A stretch of 64,000 nucleotides of DNA from Orientallactaga sibirica (GCA_036365145.1 JAEOAD010000024.1:15142501-15206500), one strand, 5' to 3'. Counted from the first letter of the stretch, positions 9,931-21,249 are shown. Notes: generated from the sequence alone by a model not told the origin. A program made the numbers and translations.

Positions 9931-10556
9931 TTTCTGTAACCATATGACCAATGTTCTCAATTTAATCCTTGCTATCTGACAGCTAAAAAAAATTATATTG
10001 CTGCCACCATTAGTTTAAGGACATTGGTTTATAAAAGATTTAGTGTTGTTTAATAACACGTATTTTCCACACAATGTGGTCAACAAAGCATTAAAGTATC
10101 AAACCATAATGTAGTTTGGATGATTTTTGAATTTTGGATGAATTCATGCGTGGCTTACCTAAGGCTAAATATGAATACCGCTTTTGCTTCGTCCATTTAC
10201 ACAGTCTGATGGTTCATCTTTCCACACCATCAATTTACATGTCTTTGAAGAGATCAACATTACTTTTTTAAAGGTGAATAAGCCAGCCCTAATTAGAAAG
10301 GTAAATCCACCACGTCTCCCACAATATTAACTACATTTGCATTTTAGATTCAAATGTGTATAAGAAGGTAGTGTCTCAGCTGATGTCTGAGAGCCAGAGA
10401 GTCTTAACCAATTCCAAGTTTGATTGCTCCACTGTGTCACCACTGACAGTTTTTACTGGTTTCATTTGCCTCTCGGGTACCATTGGGTTATACCTTCTCT
10501 ACAAGGCTGTGAAGAACTAATCAGATCCTATATGCCTTTGTTTAAAAGACAAAGCA
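9931..10556. other. repeat-free AT-rich block (candidate conserved element)
   Basis: About 600 bases without repeats. The part 10270-10400 has homeobox-type cores (ccctaattagaaagg) and a dense mixed-sequence texture. A regulatory element is possible; nothing in the sequence proves it. Confidence 0.35.
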
Positions 10557-10740
10557 GGAGCTGGACAGATGGCTAAGTGGTTAAGGCGCTTGCCTGTAAA
10601 AAACACCCAGGTTCAATTCCCCAGTGCCTATGTAAAATCAGATGCACAAAGAGACACATACATCTGGAGTTCATTTGCAGCAAATGGAGAGCCTGGCGCA
10701 TCCATTCTCTCTCTACGTGCAAATAAATAAATAAAAATAT
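10557..10740 (+). mobile_element. DIP-type SINE
   Basis: ggagctggacagatggctaa head, ggttcaattcccc B box; the CT tract is short and the tail is aaataaataaataaa. Confidence 0.92.
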
Positions 10741-10802
10741 TGAAGAATGAATAATAAATAAAAGAGGAAGTGGTCACAATATTGAGGGTGCCTTATAACT
10801 AT

Positions 10803-10945
10803 TTCCTTTTCATTCAGACAGGGTCTTCCTGTGTTTTACCGGTGAGCTTGGAACTCACCATGAAGCCCAGGCTGGCCTTAAACTTGCAATCCTCCAGCCT
10901 CATCCTCCCACATACTGGGTTTACCAGCATGCACAGCAATGACCA
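10803..10945 (-). mobile_element. old B1-type SINE
   Basis: Antisense remnants such as agacagggtcttcctgtg and gcccaggctggccttaaact. It lacks the dipodoid-specific B1 changes, so it is an older, proto-B1-like copy. Confidence 0.65.
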
Positions 10946-11084
10946 ACTGCTATTTTCCTTTTGTAGTTAGTAGAATTATTAGTGTCTTCAATTCAAATGA
11001 CTTTTTGTTGGTTTACTATTAAAATAAACTTACATATGACACCTGCTAAAGTAATGGAGTTTGTCAATAAATATAGAGCAATAG

Positions 11085-11254
11085 GGCTGAAGCGATGTTT
11101 CAGTGGTTGAAGGCACTTGTGTGCAAAGCCTGGTGGCCCAGGTTCAAATCCCATGCACATACATAAAGCTAGATGCACAAAGTGGAACATGTATCTGGAG
11201 TTCCTTTGCAGTGGCTGGAGGCCCTGCTGTGCCCATCTCCCCCTTACAAATAAA
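11085..11254 (+). mobile_element. DIP-type SINE
   Basis: gggctgaagcgatgtttcag head, ggttcaaatccc B box, short CT tract. The AT-rich tail has expanded into the pentanucleotide array that follows. Confidence 0.92.
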
Positions 11255-11326
11255 TAGAATAGAATAGAATAGAATAGAATAGAATAGAATAGAATAGAAT
11301 AGAATAGAATAGAATAGAATAGAATA
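11255..11326 (+). repeat. (AGAAT)n microsatellite
   Basis: About 14 near-perfect AGAAT units seeded by the DIP tail aaataaatagaat. Likely length-polymorphic. Confidence 0.96.
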
Positions 11327-11340
11327 AAGAAATATGTGGA

Positions 11341-11540
11341 GGACTGGAGAGATGGTTCAGTGACTAAGGCAACTGCCTACAAAGCCAGATGACCGGGTTT
11401 GATTTCCCAATACCAACACAAAGTGGCGCATGTGGCTGGACTTTGTTTGCAGTGGTTAGAGGCTCTGGTGCACCCATTTTCTCTGACTCTCTGTCTTTGC
11501 TTGTAAACATACATATAATTTTAAATGTTTTAAAAAAAAA
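11341..11540 (+). mobile_element. DIP-type SINE
   Basis: gactggagagatggttcagt head, gggtttgatttccc B box. It is shortened in the middle, losing most of agccagatgcacaa. The A-rich tail faces the next B1, which is in the opposite orientation. Confidence 0.9.
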
Positions 11541-11542
11541 GA

Positions 11543-11697
11543 GTTTTTGTTTTTTTGAGATAGGGTCTCCCTCTAGCCCAGGCTGACCTGGAATTCACTA
11601 TGTAATCTCAGGCTAGCCTTAAACTCATAGTGTCCCTTCTACCTCATCTTCCCAGGAGCTGGAATTAAAGGAAGTCATGTGCCACCACACCTGATAG
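11543..11697 (-). mobile_element. B1 SINE
   Basis: Antisense B1 (gagatagggtctccctctag...catgtgccaccacacctg), tail to tail with the preceding DIP. Confidence 0.92.
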
Positions 11698-12179
11698 AAT
11701 TTTATAATTTTTTATGCTTCGGTTCTACAAAAAAATTGAACTCTTTAATTCAATTTAAAAAGATTAATATTTTGTTAGATTTGACATGCATCTCTTTTAA
11801 GTGACATAAATTCCAAATCAGATCATATATATATTATATATGACTTAATATATTCTCATACTTAAAATAGGCTCTTTCCCTTTCTGTTCTTCCTCACTTT
11901 TTCTCTCTTTTTCTTTCTCTGTCTCCCTATCTTATTCAGTCTTACTTCTCTTTCTCAAAATAGAGACCAATCATGCTAAATTTATCCATGATCAATTAAG
12001 TCTTCCAGTTCTTATCCAGTTTACGAATGATAATGTTTAGCTTCATACAAAGAATTCATATTCATTTCCTAATAAAAATGGTCATGGAAAAGAAAGGGAG
12101 GTCACAGTAGAGCAAAGTGAAACCTTCCATGAGGCAACTTGAAATGCCACTTCCTCTGTTTCAAACTCACATTTCCTAA
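11698..12179. other. unclassified AT-rich sequence
   Basis: AT-rich unique DNA; a CT-rich patch at 11873-11955 is the only low-complexity part. Confidence 0.4.
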
Positions 12180-12505
12180 CACTTACTTTGAGCCACCTGC
12201 TCTTCAAAGCATTTTGCATCTCACCTTCTCAAGATGAATCTTGCCAAATGATTGCCACTCGTGAAACCCACCCACATGCATTCCTGTCCTTCCCTTTCTC
12301 AGCCTCTATACAGCACTCACCACCACTTCATCTACTACATCATTGTTGCATACCATCTGTCTGTCCCTCATCAGAGCACCTCCAGTACAGGAGGGGATCC
12401 AGAGACCAAAAAGTGTTTCTACTCTGTTCCCTCCTACAGTCCCTTCTGCAGAAATACACATAGCATACAGTAAGTATCAATAAATATTTGCAAATGAACA
12501 TATGA
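12180..12505 (+). mobile_element. L2 3' end
   Basis: A CT-rich body typical of the L2 3' region ends in catagcatacagtaagtatc and aataaatatttgcaaatgaa, the tail seen in L2/MIR across mammals. Old and eroded. Confidence 0.55.
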
Positions 12506-12532
12506 CCAATGTATGGCTAGAGAGGTTTCAGG

Positions 12533-12932
12533 GGCTGATGGACAGATCAGTCAGTGAGACACTTGCCTCGAAGCAGGAGAATCTGAGTGTGATCCTTGGA
12601 AGCCAATGAAAAATAAATAAATAAAGCAACACAGAGGAATAATGGGCGGGGTGCTGTTGTGTTCTTCTAATACTAGCCCTCAAGAGGCAGAGACAGAAGG
12701 ATTCCTGGGGCTCACCAGCCAGACAGGCTAGCCTACTTTGCAAGCACCAGGCCAATGGGAAATCCTTTCTCAAAAAAATAATTTAAAAATGTGGATGGTG
12801 CTTCTGCAGACCACCTGAGGTCTTTTCTGTCCTGTACATACACATACACTTGTGCACACACGTGGAACCCATATATGCATGAACACACACACATGCATAT
12901 GTATATATGCACATGCGCACGCACACACACAC
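12533..12932 (+). mobile_element. B4-type SINE
   Basis: ID-like head ggggctgatggacagatcag, a B1-like middle (caagaggcagagacagaagg, gctcaccagccagacaggct) and a CA-rich 3' end (12836-12932). A small AAAT array interrupts it at 12610-12624. Confidence 0.75.
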
Positions 12933-13186
12933 AAAAACTGGAGCACCGGATGTTTCCATGGCACCTTTTCTTCCAAACTCCAATTATAAAGTTATTGTAA
13001 AATGTATCATTATTTCCATATGTCACTTGTTGGCATGAAAGAGCTTAACAATCTTAACAGTCCTAACAGATAGAAAGCTATGTGTGAGGCTTAATACTGC
13101 CAGGTTGGCAGGGATCTAGACATTTCCTTCCTTAAGGTGCTTCACTTTGGTATTTTCTTACAGCAGTAAGAAAAGTAACAAATTAA

Positions 13187-13338
13187 GCCAGGTGTGGTGG
13201 CGCACGCCCTTAATTCCAGCACTCAGGAGGCAGAGGTAGGAGGATTGTTGAGAGTTCAAGGCCACCCTGAGACTACAGAGTGAATTCCAGGTCATCCTGG
13301 GCTACAGTGAGGCCCTACCTGGAAAAGAAAAAAGAAAG
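13187..13338 (+). mobile_element. B1 SINE with target duplication
   Basis: gccaggtgtggtggcgcacg to cctacctggaaaag. It is flanked by matching agaaaagtaacaa sequences, the insertion-site duplication. Confidence 0.94.
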
Positions 13339-13457
13339 AAAAGAAAAGTAACAATTATAGAAATAAAGGAAGTAAGTCTGCTGCTATGCTAAACTTGACC
13401 ATGTGGTCATATCTCCTAAGGGGTATGTTTGGACATTATCTTAACCAGGGGTAGGCT

Positions 13458-13795
13458 TGTGATGGTCAATATTTATTGTCCCATTTACAGGATCTAGGAT
13501 CACCTAGGGGACAAAGTCCTGGGAGTGTCTGTGAGAGAATTTCTAGATTGAGTTAAGTGAGGCACACAGCATCTTCCCAAGGGCTGGAAAGAAAAGGAGG
13601 AAGCCAGCTGATACTAGTGATCATCACTCTCTGCTTGGTGACTGTGGATGGAATATGACCAGCTGCTCCATGCTCCTCCTTCCACATCCGCCCCCCACCA
13701 TGATGAACTGTACCCTCAAACTGTGAGCCAAAATAAACACTCCCTTGCTCAAGTTGCTTTTCTCAGGTATTTTGTCAGGATAATGAGCCTACCTG
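13458..13795 (+). mobile_element. family D rodent repeat
   Basis: Starts tgtgatggtcaa and carries ggatctaggatcacctaggg, gactgtggatggaatatgac, ccaccatgatgaactgta and ctgtgagccaaaataaacac (AATAAA signal). It shares these blocks with copies at 16.76 and 19.0 kb. I know the family from rodent genomes; it could be an MaLR-type LTR or a URR1-like element, and I cannot fix the name. Confidence 0.7.
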
Positions 13796-15965
13796 ATAAC
13801 CACAGATGGTGACAAGAATAAAGCCTCTTCTGAAGTGAGAATGAAACCAAGACAAGAACAAGTGAAGTCGGGCCTATCAACTCCCATTAGTGTATCTGCA
13901 TGTGAGACTATCACTTGTATTCAAATAAATTATCAAGTCATTTCAAAGCAGAGTTCATTGTCACTCCTTCACAGCCCTTACTCATCAATTACTGTGTATT
14001 TGTCGTCCACAAGGCATTTAGTCTTTGAAATTCACCATCGGGGAATGTATGTCTGGCTAAACACAGCTTATAACTTAACTCACTAGAAGAAAAATTAGAT
14101 AGAATCCTAATATTTTCCTCACAATAGGCTTTGTACTTTTATGCCTCAATATTAAGATGATAGGTTCTATAGAAAGAGTAAATAAATACAAACAGTGGAA
14201 GTCTATTTAGTTATTTTAGAGTTGTTTTAATGAAATACTGTCTTGTTTACAATTCCCAACTCCACAAATCCTCATTAATTATTAAATATATTTCTCACTG
14301 AATTAAACAGGGTGACTATTTTCTTAGGATAAAACATCAGATGAAAAGTAAGGCTTACTTTTAACCTCTATGAGTTTTTCTATATGAATGCAATTCTATA
14401 TATTCATAATATTATCTTACCCCACCCCCCACATTAAAGAGAAAGCACACAATCTATTTATTACATTACAAGAAAAGTAATTTAAGCTTGTTGTTGTTTT
14501 TTTTTCCCTTGGTGTTACACACAGCTCTTCCCTGATGTAACAGAAAACAAAGCATTTCACAGAATTTAACAGCTAACCGTCCAACAAGTTTTATGAAGCT
14601 TTTGGGCCTGTTCTGCTGGCCTCAGAGCTGTTACAACTAAGGTAAAACAAGCGTCATGGAGCACAAGTGGTGGTCATATCGTCCAGTGTGAAAGGCTGTT
14701 TACTGTCCTTCAAACTTGGTTATTTTTTTTTCAGTGAAGTAGTTATATTAATGTAACATTTATTCACTTCAAAATTATCATTAAATTATTCATGAAAAAG
14801 TTAGAGTGCTATTCATGACAGAGATTCAATTTGCTATAGCACGCCTCTTTGTTTCATTATGAGTTATGCTCATTGTTTATGTGGCTTCTTGCCTGCGAGA
14901 ACTGCTATCCGCATGCATGAGTTTGCTGGGCAGCCACTGAGACAAGAAACATATGGTTGGGTCTGCTGTGAAAATCTAGACCCACACCAGGAGTAACTCT
15001 ATCGCTTTTTGTGTGTGTATTGACTCGTATCCATTCATGTGAGATCTGTAGCTCTTGCAAGCATGTGCTAATAGAAAATATTTGAATAATTTAACCCCAG
15101 CATCACTTAAAATATCACTTTTATTTGATAACATAATATTTTACATGTTATCTAGAAGCATCCATGTTAACAAAAAAAAAAAAAAAAGAGCTACGCAACT
15201 GTGTGTGGATTTGGCAATAAAACTTAGACTTTGGCTTTGAGCTCCTGCTTCTGATCTCAGTTTTGGAACAAGGGCCAAGGTTAATAACAGACAGACACAA
15301 ACTCATTTTAAACCTATATGTAAGATGTAATGTATTTCTTGATCTTAGCACACACAAGTCTGAGAATTATCTTCTTACAACAAACATGCAAAGTTAATTA
15401 TTTGAAATTTCAAATCTAAAGGAAGGTTTTATTTTTAACTTGAACACTTTTTTCCAAAAACAATTGCTATAATTATCTTGGAATTTTGTCAAAACACAAC
15501 CCTTTGAAAATTGGTAGGTCCAGATCTTAACATGAATAGAATAAAAGTACTTAAATGACAGTAGCTAGCGAAGCACGTCTAAGTTAAGAGGGGAAAGATT
15601 TAAATGATCAGAGACCTTTGAATAAAAAAAAAAATACATTAAGCAAGCATCTTAACCATAGAGTTATAAATATGTCAGAAGTGCATGCATTCCTATGGGC
15701 AGCATGATTGGGCCATGGTGTTGAACCTCACTAAGTCAGTTAACCCCTCTGTAACCTTTTATGGTCCCATGAGAAGCAATACTTGCTCCTAAAAAAATGC
15801 TAGATCACAGATCTAAGACAATATTATGTTACCAGTATTATTTTCCCTAACAGAAAAGTCATTTCTTCCCATAGGGATGCAGTGCAAGCGTGATAAATCT
15901 CTAGTGAAGATTGTTGCCAAAATACCAGACCAAGAGAGTGGGGTTTGGGGGGGGGAGTGTGGGGG
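13796..15965. other. 2.2-kb repeat-free AT-rich block
   Basis: This is one of the longest SINE-free stretches of the window. It includes TAAT-type sites (tcattaaattattcatgaaa near 14780) and mixed-complexity sequence at 14520-14990. I see no open frame with coding character. It is consistent with a constrained noncoding segment. Confidence 0.45.
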
Positions 15966-16150
15966 TAGAGAGATGATGGTTCAGCACTGAAAGGCACTTG
16001 CTTGCAAAGCCTCAAAGCCTAAAAGCCTCGGTTCAATTCCCCAGTATCCAAATAAAGCCAGATGCACAAAGTGGCACATGCACCTGGAGTTGGTTTGCAG
16101 CGGCAAGAGCCGCCCAACCTTTCTTGTTGAAAATAAATAAATAAAAATAC
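15966..16150 (+). mobile_element. DIP-type SINE
   Basis: gatgatggttcagcactgaa head; the anticodon-loop part has small repeats (aaagcctcaaagcctaaaag); ggttcaattcccc B box. The CT tract is missing and the tail is aaataaataaataaa. Confidence 0.88.
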
Positions 16151-16496
16151 CAGGCAAAATAAAATAGGTAAGAGACACTAATTTTCAAAGAGGCAAGGGG
16201 GACTAGACGAGTTCAAATTTAAGTTGGTTTGCTATACTATTATTAAAGAAATAATGCTGCTTTACCATTTCATATGGATTTTAATGGAAAAACTCTTTCC
16301 TACACTCTCTTCCTCCAATATGCATATTAAAATCAATGTAGTAGGTGGTTTTCTCTTTGCTTTTATAAATGGGTTTTATATTTTTAATTCATTATTTTTG
16401 CAGTGCTGTGGTCAGTGTTTAATGTATATTTTCTCATTTTGCTCTTCACAGTTACCAGCGTTGCCTTCTTTTCCATCCTAAAAAGAAGAAAGCCAA
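16151..16496. other. unclassified AT-rich sequence
   Basis: Unique DNA with no recognisable feature. Confidence 0.4.
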
Positions 16497-16712
16497 GGGC
16501 TGGAGAGATGGCTTAGCAGTTAAGGCATTTGCCTGCAAAGCCAAAGGATCCCATTTCCACTCTCCACGTAAGCCAGAGGCACAAGGGGGCACGCGCATCT
16601 GGAGTTCGTTTGCCGTGGCTAGAGGCCCTGGCATGGCCATTCTCTCTCTGTCTCTGTCTCTCAAAACTAACTAAATAAATAAAATATTTAAAAAAAAAAA
16701 AAAAAAAAGAAG
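16497..16712 (+). mobile_element. DIP-type SINE with 14-bp target duplication
   Basis: Flanked by the perfect duplication aaaagaagaaagcc (16481-16494 and 16713-16726). The body contains ggcacaagggggcacgc, a CTCF-core-like match. The A19 tail and intact duplication suggest a young insertion. Confidence 0.96.
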
Positions 16713-16757
16713 AAAAGAAGAAAGCCGAAACCTATGGAGGTTAACTTGTTTCCAAGG

Positions 16758-17108
16758 TGATTGCGGTAATTAATCTTCATTGTCAACTTCACCAGATTTC
16801 AAATCACCATGGAAACCCACCCCAGGTGTGTCTATGAGGGTGTTTCTAGAAAGGTTTAATGGAGGAGGGAAGACCCATTCTGAATGTGTGCCATACCATC
16901 ACATGGGCTGGAGTCCCAGACTATACAAAAAGAAGAAAGCAGAGAACAGCATGCTGGCTCTCCTGCTTGGCTGTGGATGCAAGGTGACCGGCCCCTCACA
17001 CTCCTGCCCACAGCCTTCCCTGCCCCAATGGGCTGTGCCCTTGAACTGTGAGCCAAAATGAAGCCTTCCTTAAGTTGCTTTGGCCAGCCATGAGCAAAGT
17101 AACTAATC
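16758..17108 (+). mobile_element. family D rodent repeat
   Basis: Shares with the 13.46-kb copy cttggctgtggatgcaaggt, gaactgtgagccaaaatgaa and a final agttgctttggccagccatg. Its polyadenylation signal is mutated (AAATGA). Confidence 0.7.
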
Positions 17109-17139
17109 CAGTGGCTTGGAGCTAAGCATTGCTTCTCAG

Positions 17140-17645
17140 CTGATGGACTTTTTTTTTAATTAGTTGTGGAAATACTCAGTTTGGTACCATCCTTACCCTC
17201 ATCCCTGACCTCCCCCCTCCAAAGGGAGCCTCCTTGATAGGAATGCTCTTTGGGGATACCAGTTATCCCCATGGGGATTGTGGGTCATGCATTGTGGGGG
17301 TAGCCATCAGTTATGGGGAAGAGGCAATGTCTCTGTGCATAATGTCCCAACTTGTGCCTCTAACAATTTTTCTGCCCCCTCTTCCATGAATTTCCCTGAG
17401 CCATGATGGGCTCATTTTTAGGTCTACTTCAGTGAGGAGGTCATGGGAGTCTCTGTGTCTCTGGATCTCTGGTTTGGTAGGAGCTGAGTGTTCTCTGTGT
17501 CTAGCTCCTTCCCCCTTGTCCAGCTGATCGACTTGAGAGGAATGCTGTAGATGCGCAAATGGTGGAGGGAAATTGCCAGTGAACCTTAAGACGCTTCAGT
17601 CATCTGGTCTGTGCCTGTCAGCTTTGCATTCCTGGATCTCACCAT
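17140..17645 (-). mobile_element. L1 3' end (3' UTR)
   Basis: On the minus strand this reads ctcataactgatggctaccc-like L1 3' UTR text and ends in acaactaattaaaaaaaaag, i.e. T-rich at 17148-17160 on plus. The 45.1-kb copy shares ataactgatggctacccc and gacccaca in the opposite orientation. Confidence 0.65.
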
Positions 17646-17681
17646 AGTGTTCTTCCCACATCAGACTAAAGTGACATTCAG

Positions 17682-17710
17682 GTTATTTTATTTTATTTTA
17701 TTTTATTATT
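17682..17710 (+). repeat. (TTTTA)n microsatellite
   Basis: Five TTTTA units border the B4 copy. Confidence 0.9.
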
Positions 17711-18030
17711 TTGGCATATGCATACCTGTGGTTGCCTTGTGGACACACGTGTATTAGAGGCAAGAGGCTGACATCAAGTATCTTCCTCAGTGGTTGTCCG
17801 TTTTATTTTACTGCCACGGAGTCTCTCACTTGAACCAAGAGCTTGCTTAAAGTTTGGATCATCTGGCTAGCTAGCTTAGCCCTGGAATGCCCTATCTCTG
17901 CCTCCTAAGGTCCCCTATCCAGGCAGGCCTCCATGCTCACCTGGCATTTAAGTGGGTGCTAGGGATCCAAACGCCAATCCTCATATTTGCATGGTAAGTG
18001 CTTTATCCACCGACCCATCTCCCTAGCCCA
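17711..18030 (-). mobile_element. B4-type SINE
   Basis: Seen on plus as aagtatcttcctcagtggtt, gagtctctcacttgaaccaa, ggtgctagggatccaaacgc and ccgacccatctccctagccc, i.e. an antisense ID head and B1 middle. Confidence 0.75.
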
Positions 18031-18369
18031 TTAAGGCTTTCTATATACAACCATTACAGTTCATAATAAGGGAGGGGGCAGGCAGGAATAAGTGAGCTTT
18101 ACTCTAATCATTCTCTCTAATCTCCTAACTTTCCCACTATACATCTAATTTAGACATTGCCTATGATAAATGGAATAGCAGGGATGTTAATTTGGTACCT
18201 GGCTGATGTCTCCGGAAAGCAGATCACAACGTGCACTGGCTTCCCCAAAATAAATAATTAACCTATTTCACATCTACCATTTAATACTATGGCAATGTTT
18301 ACTCTAGCAAGTTGAGTTCTAGAATGCTTCTTGGGTAACTAAGCACTGCCCAGAAAACCTATGCATTCC
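18031..18369. other. unclassified sequence
   Basis: Unique DNA with no call possible. Confidence 0.4.
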
Positions 18370-19000
18370 TCCAGCTTACTGGCCATTTCAAACCTATCTC
18401 ACCCCAACCTTGAACACCTCACTTCCATCCACATGCTGAACCAATAGGCTTGCTTCTTGTTTCCTTGAGAAAACAGAAGCCCTCAGAAGTCAAATTTCAG
18501 GCAGATTCTAACACCAGCCTTGTTATTTGTCTCTTCCTGCTTCCATGGTTAACCCACCAGCATTGGCGCTCTTCTCTGAGGCCAGCTGCTCACTGTGGGC
18601 ATTCCCCATCTTAGCCCCCACTCATGGATATTGGTCCAGTAATTGTTCCCTCCCTTCTTCATCGCTGCCTTTTTCCTTCTCCACAGAGTGACTCCCTTCT
18701 GCATACAACGTGCTATGATTTTCCCAGGCCTAGAAACTAAATGTACAAACCGTCCTCCTGACCACAGTCTCTTCCAGCTGCCGTCACGTTTCTCTGCTCT
18801 TCATCACAAGAGGTACTCAGTTTCTTTGCTCTCATCCTCTCTTGAAATCAATTCAGTAAGATTTATGTCCCTACCAGGGTGCCAAATCTGCACTGGTTTG
18901 GGCCAGCAAGTAAAGGTAAAACAAGGTTTAATCTGAGAGAAGGACTCACTGTTCACTATCTTAGCCTATCAGCAATATTTAGCCCTACGTTTCTTGTTTC
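18370..19000 (+). mobile_element. L2 LINE, part 1 of a split copy
   Basis: CT-rich text matches the L2 reverse-transcriptase region in order: gtcacgtttctctgctcttc, ctcatcctctcttgaaatca, then ctatcttagcctatcagcaa. L2 is an ancient mammalian non-LTR element. The frame is broken throughout. It continues at 19603 after a family D insertion. Confidence 0.6.
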
Positions 19001-19602
19001 TGGGACAGGGTAACTGACAAAAATTAGTTCAAGGGAGAAAGCTTTCTTTTGGCTTATAATTTAAGATTATAACCCATGGTGGCATAGAGGGCACAGTGGC
19101 AGGAGCCTGAAGGAGCTGGTCACATCTACTCTGGAAACACAAACACTAGTGCTCAATGGCCTTTTTCCTTTATAAAGATTTCATTTTTTTTATTTATTTA
19201 TTTATTTAGAGACAGAGAAAGGGAGAGAGACAGAGAGAGTGCAAATGGGTGCACCAGGGCCTCCAGCCACTGTAAATGAACTCCAGACGCGTGCGCCACC
19301 ATGTGCATTTGGCTTATGTTGCACCTGGAGAATTGAACCGTGGTCCTTAGGCTTCACAGACATGCGCCTTTAACTGCTAAGCCAGCTCTCCAGACCCTCA
19401 ATGTCCTTTTTCTATTGTCCAGGACCCCCAGCCCATGAGATGGTATTGTCCACAGTTAAGGTGGGTCTTCCTATCTCAATGAACCTAATCTAGATAATTA
19501 CTCACAGGTGTGCCCAGGGGCTAAACAACTCTAGATAACCCCTCACAGGCAACAATATTAATCACATGCTGGCAGGTCACGAAGATGACTTTCAACCAAC
19601 AC
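19001..19602 (-). mobile_element. family D rodent repeat, interrupted by a DIP
   Basis: Antisense copy: gggtgggtcttcctatctca-like text (aggtgggtcttcctatctca), taatctagataattactcac and gtgcccaggggctaaac are the mirror of the two plus copies. A DIP SINE (19185-19397) splits it, and it in turn splits the L2. Confidence 0.7.
19185..19397 (-). mobile_element. DIP-type SINE inside family D
   Basis: Antisense, with gagaattgaaccgtggtcc (B box) and gctaagccagctctccag (head). The host repeat resumes with a second ctcaatg-cctttt copy, which fits a target duplication (ctcaatggcctttt / ctcaatgtcctttt). Confidence 0.93.
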
Positions 19603-19694
19603 TAATGGATCCGTTATTTGAACACAATCTCCATGAAACGTTCTCTTTCTGCTGTCCCAGGACACCATCTCTCCCTCTCAATCTGGCCCTGTCT
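19603..19694 (+). mobile_element. L2 LINE, part 2
   Basis: catgaaacgttctctttctg and cccaggacaccatctctccc are the next L2 blocks after part 1, in the right order. Confidence 0.5.
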
Positions 19695-19778
19695 CCCTAA
19701 AATCTAAACTCAAGTGATCCTCTGGCCTTTGCCTCCCAGGCAGCTGGGATGATAGATGTACCACAGTGCCAAGCTCTC
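19695..19778 (-). mobile_element. old B1 fragment
   Basis: actcaagtgatcctctggcc and ggcagctgggatgataga resemble the left half of an antisense 7SL-type SINE. Confidence 0.5.
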
Positions 19779-19969
19779 TGGTATTTCAGTGTTGTGGTGC
19801 ACACAGTCATTGCTAGATCTCTTCACTATCTCTGCCCATCCTCTTTGTGGGTTTAGGCATGCCTGATGGCCTTACATGCTATTGCCATCATCTTCCTCTC
19901 ATATAAATTCCTTCTTTCTTCTATAGTTATGGTAAAAAACAAAAACAAAAAAACCTTTTTTTTTTGTTT

Positions 19970-20109
19970 GTTTTTTGAGGTAGGTTCTCACTCTGGTCCA
20001 GGCTAACCTGCAATTAACTACATAGTCTCAGGATGGCCTTGAACTCACAGCAATCCTATCTCTGCCTCTCGAGTGCCGGGATTAAAGGCGTGTGTTACCA
20101 CACCCGGTT
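19970..20109 (-). mobile_element. B1 SINE
   Basis: Antisense, from gaggtaggttctcactctgg to gtgttaccacacccgg. T-rich on the left and A-rich (20110-20134) on the right. Confidence 0.92.
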
Positions 20110-20134
20110 TAAAAAAAAAAAAAAAAAAAAAAAA

Positions 20135-20650
20135 CTTTTGTATCATCCTTGACACAGCCTCTCATTGCTCATTTATAGTCAGTTATCAACTGCTGTTGGC
20201 TTTCACCTTCACATTATATTCAGAATCTCTCCCTCTTACTTTTATAACCCCTCATCTTCCACTTGGATTATTGAAGAAACCTTTAACATTGACTCTTCAT
20301 GTTCAGACCCTTGTCAGAATATTATCCAGAGGAAATCTCTTAAGCCATAACTCACATCTCATCTCCCCACCCCTCTGTTTAATGCTCTCACAACAGTGAC
20401 CGCACTTGCTCTGTAAGTAATGCCTTTTTAAATACTGTCAATAGATAACATAACTGGGCTACCTGAAACCTCACCACTTCCTGTCTCCCATAGCCCATCC
20501 TCACTGGCTTCCAGCCCCCCTGGCCTGTGTACTGTTCTTGAACACACTAGACGTCCTTCCCCGTTTCTCTCTGCTTGCTATATTCTTCAACTATACAAGT
20601 ATTTTTCACTTCTAGTATCTTCTCACCCAGTCATTGTTGCCTTCCTGGAC
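20135..20650 (+). mobile_element. L2 LINE, part 3
   Basis: tcatccttgacacagcctct, ctgttggctttcaccttcac, cacttggattattg and ttcttgaacacactagacgt follow the L2 3' consensus order. Parts 1-3 look like one ancient copy carrying younger insertions. Confidence 0.65.
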
Positions 20651-21149
20651 AAGCTGTGAAAAATAGCAACCTCGTCTTATGCCTGAGCCCATTTTCTATG
20701 ACTGGAGCAGAAGATCTGAGGTGGGGGAACAGAGGCTGTGAAATCCATGGGCATGGAACCATGATCTGTTTGGCTTTCATGAGGGTTTCATATTGCTTCA
20801 ACTCAGAGAGGAAAACAGAATAAGCAGGTGTGTGGAGAAGAAAAACATAATGGGAACCCTTGGTTTCAAACAGCCTGCTCTCAAGGTTTCCCATCCAGCC
20901 CAATGAAAATGAATCCACCTCTCAAGAAAGGGATTAACCTCACTTAATGGATGGATAGCCTATTCAAATGTCAAGACTGACACACTTTCAATGGAATTTT
21001 AACATGACTTTCTGAGACAATAAACCATATTCAAACCCTGATGTGTTATCTCTTTTTCTGTTTTTTAGTGCGTCACTATTAAGAGTAAACATAATTTGTT
21101 TCCATTTTATCCCTGCTCCCACATACTAGGTTGAAATCTTAGATACTTG
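20651..21149. other. unclassified sequence
   Basis: Unique DNA; an overlapping pair of open frames (82 and 95 codons) shows no coding character. Confidence 0.4.
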
Positions 21150-21249
21150 GACAAGGTATCACTCCACAGTCTAGGCTGATCTCTGACTTACAATCTCCTG
21201 AATCAACCTCAATAGGGCTAGATTAATAGGTATGTGCCATTATGCCTGG
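21150..21249 (-). mobile_element. old B1-type SINE
   Basis: tcactccacagtctaggctg...taataggtatgtgccattat keeps the antisense B1 outline with many changes. Confidence 0.5.
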
